The notes under the pieces: model-generated
What the model saw: only the letters and a program-made list of their open reading frames with translations
Databases searched by the model: none
Told to the model about the DNA's origin: nothing
Assembly (NCBI GenBank): GCA_033439295.1
Contig: JAVTLE010000021.1
Coordinates: 1,612,009 to 1,676,008 of the forward strand
Length of the DNA stretch: 64,000 bases
DNA from: Deuterostichococcus epilithicus
Lineage: Eukaryota > Chlorophyta > Trebouxiophyceae > Prasiolales > Stichococcaceae
Reading direction: 5' to 3'
Program-made: the position numbers and the translations under genes
Shown here: positions 59,502 to 64,000 of the stretch, in pieces
Position numbering within the stretch: the first letter of the stretch is position 1
Layout: each line of letters begins with the position of its first letter

Positions 59502-62500
59502 ATGAAGCAGGCGCCGCCCAGCGGCGTGGAGGCGCCTGCCGTGGCGGCCCCGGAACGTCAGCATGCGCAGCACGCTGAAAAATCCTACTCGTCCACATCT
59601 TTGGTCGTGGAGCCGCCTGAGACTGGCAGAATGAACTCACCGGGCCTTGGCGGCCTCACAGCCGGCGGCACCAGCGGCCTCAGCACGGTAAGCTGTGAGT
59701 TCTGGGGACATTAATCACAGCTTGTCATGCTTGACGTCCCTCGCTGACCTTTTCGCTTTCTTATCAGTCTGCCAGTAGGTACTTTGAAATTTTGCAGTCG
59801 CGCGGTTTCTTAACATCGGCCGCCAGTCCTCCTGCATCGAATCGATTTACATCTGTTTACCCTGCCAACGTACTTTATGTGCTGGCGCTTAACAGGGGAG
59901 CTTCCAGGTGGTGGCGGCGCAGCCCGTCAGCTACACCATCCAGGAGGTGGTGGGCCTGCTGGATCTTGACAATGAGGTATGTGACTGAGAGTAGCAGACA
60001 GACACAGTGATTTTGCTGCTGTCGCGTCCACGACTCCACCTTTCTGGTTGTGCGGGCTGTGGTTCCTTTAACATGGCCTTTCCTCCTTGACATACTGTGC
60101 TGTCCTCAGGCCCTGCTGCGCGGCGTCGTTCCCGGCTCGTTTCCCAGCCAGCTGGCAGCGTCGCCAACCCAGGAGATCGGCCAGCGGCGGTTCGTCATCA
60201 TGGACGACAACGTGTACCGGCTGTATGGCGAGCGTGTCGAGCAGGTCAGCAATGCAAGAGAAGTGCAGTTTGCATGCCTTCCGTCTCTGACTAAGTGTAC
60301 GCATCCACTCACCTCCACATCACTTTTTATTGTCATATAGCACTCTGACCGATGGCTGTCTTTGACTGGTGATGCAGTACTTTACGCATCACGGCTTCGA
60401 GTACGAGATCCTGCCGCTGCCAACCAACGAGGCCAACAAGAGCTTCGAGCTAGTGTTCGAGGTGGCAGATGCGCTGGAGAAGTTCGGCATCAACAGGTCT
60501 GCAATTTGTGGGCGGTATCGTTATGTTTGGGAATTTTGGGTATCTGTAAAGGATCTCCTGCTGTACATTTCGAATGAGCATCATCACAGCCTGACATGCG
60601 GGCCATTACCGGAGCTGATGACGTCCTGAATGTTCAGGCGGAAGGAGCCAATCATTGCCATTGGCGGCGGTGTGTGCCTAGACGTTGCCGGTTTGGCAGC
60701 AAACCTGTTCAGGCGAAACACCCCGCTCATCAAGGTGGGTGGGCATCGCATGCGCCGCAGTGCCCTGCTGGCATTTGCCATGTCTAGTGTCGTGTCTTGA
60801 GGATCCTGGAGAGGCTTTAAGCGTGTGCAAAACTGGATTGTGCAAATCCCGGAGGGTTTGAGCACGACCTGAAGCAATTGTGCTGATTCAAAGCCCTGTG
60901 TCTGAGCAGGTGCCGACCACACTGATGGCTGCCGTGGATGCGTCAGTGGGCATCAAGACGGCAGTCAACTTCCATGAGAAGAAGAACAAGCTGGGCACAT
61001 ACTGCCCGCCGCTGGCAGTCTTCCTTGACAGGTATCTGCCGCAGTCTGCGCTTGCGCTAACCAAGCAGAAGCCGTGTCCTGGTTTTCCACAATGGATACA
61101 GCCTACTTGTACTCGCTGTCCAGGAAGCCTGTCGCCAAGCGGTGATATCGCCAATACCTCGCTCTGCAGGTCGTTCCTGCGGTCGCTGGACCAACGCAAC
61201 ATCAGCAATGGAGCGGCAGAGATGCTGAAGATGGCGTGCATCAAGGACGAAGAGCTGTTCAACATCCTGGAGCAGCACGCCGAAGATATCATGATCAGCA
61301 AATTCCAGGTACGCTGATACTGTATGGCTCACCGGGCCCGGCGGGAGTAGCTGCTGTGCCTTGCCGACATCGCTTGCATCCTGCTTTCAAAGGCCAGTCG
61401 TTCAGAGTCTACTTTCACTCAGAGGCAGGACTGTAGGACAAAGCTGTCGATTGTGCCAATATGTCTCCAGCGAAATCAAGAGAATTTGTCAAACGCTGCG
61501 TTCAATTCTTGCGTAGGGCCCAATTGCGGGCATGGCGATGCGGCGGTCGATCCAGGGCATGCTGGAGGAGCTGGAGTACAACCTGTGGGAGCACATTTTG
61601 TGCCGCCTGGTCGACTACGGTCACACTTTCTCGCCAGAGGTGCAGTTTGGCTGCTGCATTTAATGCTTCATTCGAACTGGAGATGGGGCACACGTCCCAA
61701 TGTGCATGGCGCTACGCTCATGTGACAATGTGCAGCACTATGTGGCGGTCGATCGGCGTGTTTTGAGATTGAGATTCAAATGTGAATGCGCCTGCTTCAT
61801 GCAGATCGAGATGGCGGCACTCGCATCAGGCGAAGAGCTTCTGCATGGTGAGGCCGTCAACATCGACATGGCGCTCACCACACAGGTGCGCCTGCAAAAT
61901 TGGAAGGAGATTGCTCCGCTGGGTTTGTCCACACGCCACCCACCCTCTATTGCACCTCAGGCTGGGTTGAGCCTGAGCCTGATGTCATCACACACTGCAG
62001 CATTTGGATGGGTGACGATGTGTTCAAGGGCAGGGTAATGATACTCATCATGACACCTTCTGTCTGGCGCTGCAGATCTCCTGCAACCGGGGCCTGATCA
62101 GCCCTACGCAGCGCGACCGCGTGTTCAAAGTGATGAATGCACTGCAGCTGCCAATGCAGCACGGCGTCTGCAACACGAAGCTGTACATGAAGGTGGAGCA
62201 CCTCTTTGTTGAAAGGGTCTTGCAGGAAAGCACATCACCCTGCAACATGCATGTCGAACATGCGCCAGAAGAGTGCAGCGCAGTGGTGGGGCCACACCAT
62301 GCATGTCGTCGTGCCAGAGCATCATGCATGATGTAGTGGGCGGGCTGAAATGTCAATCTGAGACCAACTGAGTGGTGGTTTCACACGCTGCAGGCCCTGC
62401 GGGACACGACGAAGGCCAGAGACGGCCTGCAGCGCACGCCTCTCATGGCCGGCATCGGCGCTGCCGTGTTTGTGAACGACCTACAGGTGGGGAGGCTGCA

Positions 62501-62671
62501 TCATCAGTCTAATGAAAAGCAACTGCTGGCCTTTGCACACTGCCGTTGAAGACAGATCCAGCTTCACTTTCGCTTGCCTGTCCTCAAATTGTTCACTACC
62601 TTTCTTGATCCTGCCTGTCGTCGGCCCAGGAGCACGAGGTGGCTGCCGCAGCCACTGCGATGGGCTGCTGA
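59502..62671 (+). CDS. mysA: Sugar-phosphate cyclase, MysA/DDGS or EEVS type
   Basis: A dehydroquinate-synthase-fold, NAD- and zinc-dependent cyclase. Members acting on sedoheptulose 7-phosphate give desmethyl-4-deoxygadusol (DDGS, MysA) or 2-epi-5-epi-valiolone (EEVS). Twelve exons in phase: 59502-59687, 59896-59976, 60110-60244, 60378-60496, 60638-60734, 60910-61031, 61170-61308, 61517-61639, 61805-61885, 62076-62192, 62394-62486 and 62630-62671, about 444 aa. MysA-like segments are IMDDNVYRLYGERVEQYF, the NAD site IAIGGGVCLDVAG (GGG at 183-185), PTTLMAAVDASVGIKTAVN, NGAAEMLKMA, LVDYGHTFSP (metal His) and LLHGEAVNIDMAL (metal His). GIKTAVN and the loop before YGHTFSP separate it from true dehydroquinate synthase. 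The first 60 residues are not conserved and may be a targeting or linker segment. By eye DDGS and EEVS cannot be separated. The neighbouring MysB-SDR fusion is compatible with either. Confidence 0.9.
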
Positions 62672-62923
62672 TTCATGTATCTCGTCCACAAGCCAGGGCC
62701 AGGGCATTGCATTGGTAGGACGGCAGAATTCGATTGCCCCAGGAATTTGGCACGAAGGGTTTTAGCTTAGATAAGTTCCCCAGACATGCCATCCGCAGAA
62801 TGAAGGAGTGCAGCAGGAATGAACTACTAGCGATGCTTGTTTCCGGCGCATCGTCAGTGATACCGTCGGCATGCGTTTTTCTAGAGGCATCGTTGGCGAC
62901 CGGCTTTTGGCTTCCCTACTGTA

Positions 62924-62946
62924 GACGACTGCTTTTAGCAGTCGTC
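62924..62946. repeat. Perfect 9-bp inverted repeat with 5-nt loop
   Basis: GACGACTGC (62924-62932), TTTTA loop, then GCAGTCGTC (62938-62946). It could form a stable hairpin in the 3' UTR of the cyclase transcript, about 50 bases before a TGTAA. Confidence 0.9.
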
Positions 62947-62995
62947 ATGAGCATTCTTTATTCTTACGGATTCTTTCGCCTGCTATAGACTGGCA

Positions 62996-63000
62996 TGTAA
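62996..63000 (+). terminator. Candidate TGTAA poly(A) signal of the cyclase
   Basis: TGTAA on the coding strand 325 bases after the stop codon and 50 bases after a hairpin. It is the only copy noticed in this 3' region. Confidence 0.4.
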
Positions 63001-63479
63001 GGTTACTCGACCAACACGTCTCGCGCTGACATTGAAGTCTGAAGTGGCAATAGGCGATTGAAAGTAACGCAATCGTAACATGCTGGCTGCCAACAAGTGA
63101 GCCGCATAGCAGAAATAAGTACTTCGGCAGCTCCAAGAGCAATTTTACAACTCCTGGTCCAGTCTGCAAATGGGCAACCATTGATTGAAAAGACATTCAC
63201 AGGCTGCATTCTCAAGTTTTCATGTGCATTGACCACTGCCGTCAGGGTGCTTGCCTTCAACATTGCCAGAATATGCAGCTCTGCTCGCAACAGCATCCGA
63301 CTGCAGGTGTCTGCCCTAGCTACGCTCCCCCACTCCAGCTTCACTATGTGGCCACTGACGACAGCGCAAAACACCGCTTGACCACACCAAGGGCCTACTG
63401 CCGCCATGGCGCCGACACCGTCTGCTCTGTGCGGCCACTGCCTCCAGACAGAACTTTAATGGTTCATGGCATCCCCGGT

Positions 63480-64000
63480 CTAGAAGTCGGCCAGCTGCAC
63501 GCTCTTAGCGGGCGCCCAGCGTTCGGCATGGCCATTGGACGGCAGCGCGCCATCCGGGCCGCTGACGGGCAGCCCGTCCAGCTTGATGGTGCCAGGTCGG
63601 CAGCGCGCCTCTGCCGCGGGCCACTCCTCGTCGCTCGTCCGCAGCAGCTGGTGCGCGTGCAGCCGCCCGCCGTGCAGCCGAGTGAGAGCCAGCCGCAGCG
63701 CCAGGTAGACTGCGCACCATTGCAGCGAATGCGTCAAGGGCGCGCTATGTTGTGGGGAGGCTGCATCAAGGTCGCAGTGCACGGCGGCTGCAGCTTTCCC
63801 TGAGCGCCACGTTCTTTATGCAACATGTGCTTGCCGGGATGTGGGGAGGTGTGAGCAAGACGGATGCTGCTGCAACCGCATCACAGCCAGGCACCCGCGG
63901 TGACCCATACTGAGCATCAAGCAGTTCAGAAGCGTGGGCAGGGGTGCGCACAGCCAAGCGCGCCGAGGGTGAGCAGCATGATGTCGAGGCAATACAGCGC
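63480..64000 (-). CDS. 3' end of an unidentified gene (partial at right edge)
   Basis: Two exons are visible: 64000-63952 (continuing off the window) and the last exon 63709-63480, joined in phase. They encode about 92 residues. The upstream part is hydrophobic (LDIMLLTLGALGFYLALRLAL), perhaps a membrane helix. The tail is polar (HQLLRTSDEEWPAAEARCRPG onward) and ends with KSVQLADF. I do not recognise a family. Confidence 0.5.

Larger units (their letters stand above)
62672..63479. other. Convergent intergenic region right of the cyclase
   Basis: 0.8 kb of AT-richer DNA between the cyclase stop and the 3' end of the minus-strand gene at the right edge. It contains a short perfect hairpin (62924-62946) and a TGTAA at 62996-63000. 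An 84-codon open frame at 62734-62988 has no known motif and is not called. Confidence 0.5.

Noticed and set aside
59502-62671. Shikimate-pathway 3-dehydroquinate synthase
   Set aside because: The GIKTAVN region and overall segments are of the MysA/EEVS type, and the flanking genes belong to mycosporine synthesis.
1-64000. Bacterial operon, CRISPR array, insertion sequence, phage or viral genes
   Set aside because: No repeat-spacer pattern, transposase motif or viral gene was seen. Intron structure throughout shows a eukaryotic nuclear locus.
1-64000. tRNA or rRNA genes
   Set aside because: No A/B-box pair with a cloverleaf or conserved rRNA segment was noticed by eye; a tRNAscan-SE run would settle this.

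Overview
This window is nuclear DNA from a green alga, most likely a trebouxiophyte such as a Coccomyxa- or Chlorella-like species. Almost every gene is split into many short exons. Coding GC is high and Ala/Gln codons are frequent. TGTAA motifs (the green-algal poly(A) signal) follow some genes. The content is typical of a photosynthetic eukaryote: thylakoid copper ATPase, chloroplast cytochrome c assembly, a photosystem II assembly factor and a Rubisco-methyltransferase-type SET protein. Exons were joined by hand from protein homology, splice sites and reading phase. Every intron given exact ends below keeps phase. No database search was run.

Left part (1-38 kb): CPSF3 (pre-mRNA 3' endonuclease, minus), a SET-domain protein (minus), PAA2-like copper ATPase (minus), a mitoribosomal mS38-like protein (plus), an unidentified multi-pass membrane protein (plus), CCS1 (minus), a Rubisco LSMT-like SET protein (minus), a kinesin-14 (plus) and MET1 (minus).

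Right part (38.7-62.7 kb): a metabolic block. It holds a family-2 O-methyltransferase (minus), an MFS carrier of the anion:cation symporter type (plus), L-galactose dehydrogenase (minus) and a short-chain dehydrogenase (plus). Then come three adjacent genes that match the cyanobacterial mycosporine pathway: a MysC-type ATP-grasp ligase (plus), a MysB-type O-methyltransferase that splices in frame into a second dehydrogenase (minus), and a MysA/EEVS-type sugar-phosphate cyclase (plus). Together they could turn sedoheptulose 7-phosphate into a methoxylated cyclohexenone and attach an amino acid to it, giving a UV-absorbing mycosporine. The fused dehydrogenase suggests a gadusol-like core rather than plain 4-deoxygadusol. 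The last kilobase holds the 3' end of an unidentified minus-strand gene.

An unusual trait of the whole window is splicing: about 14 of about 143 reconstructed introns use a GC donor instead of GT, and one MFS exon is only 10 nt long.
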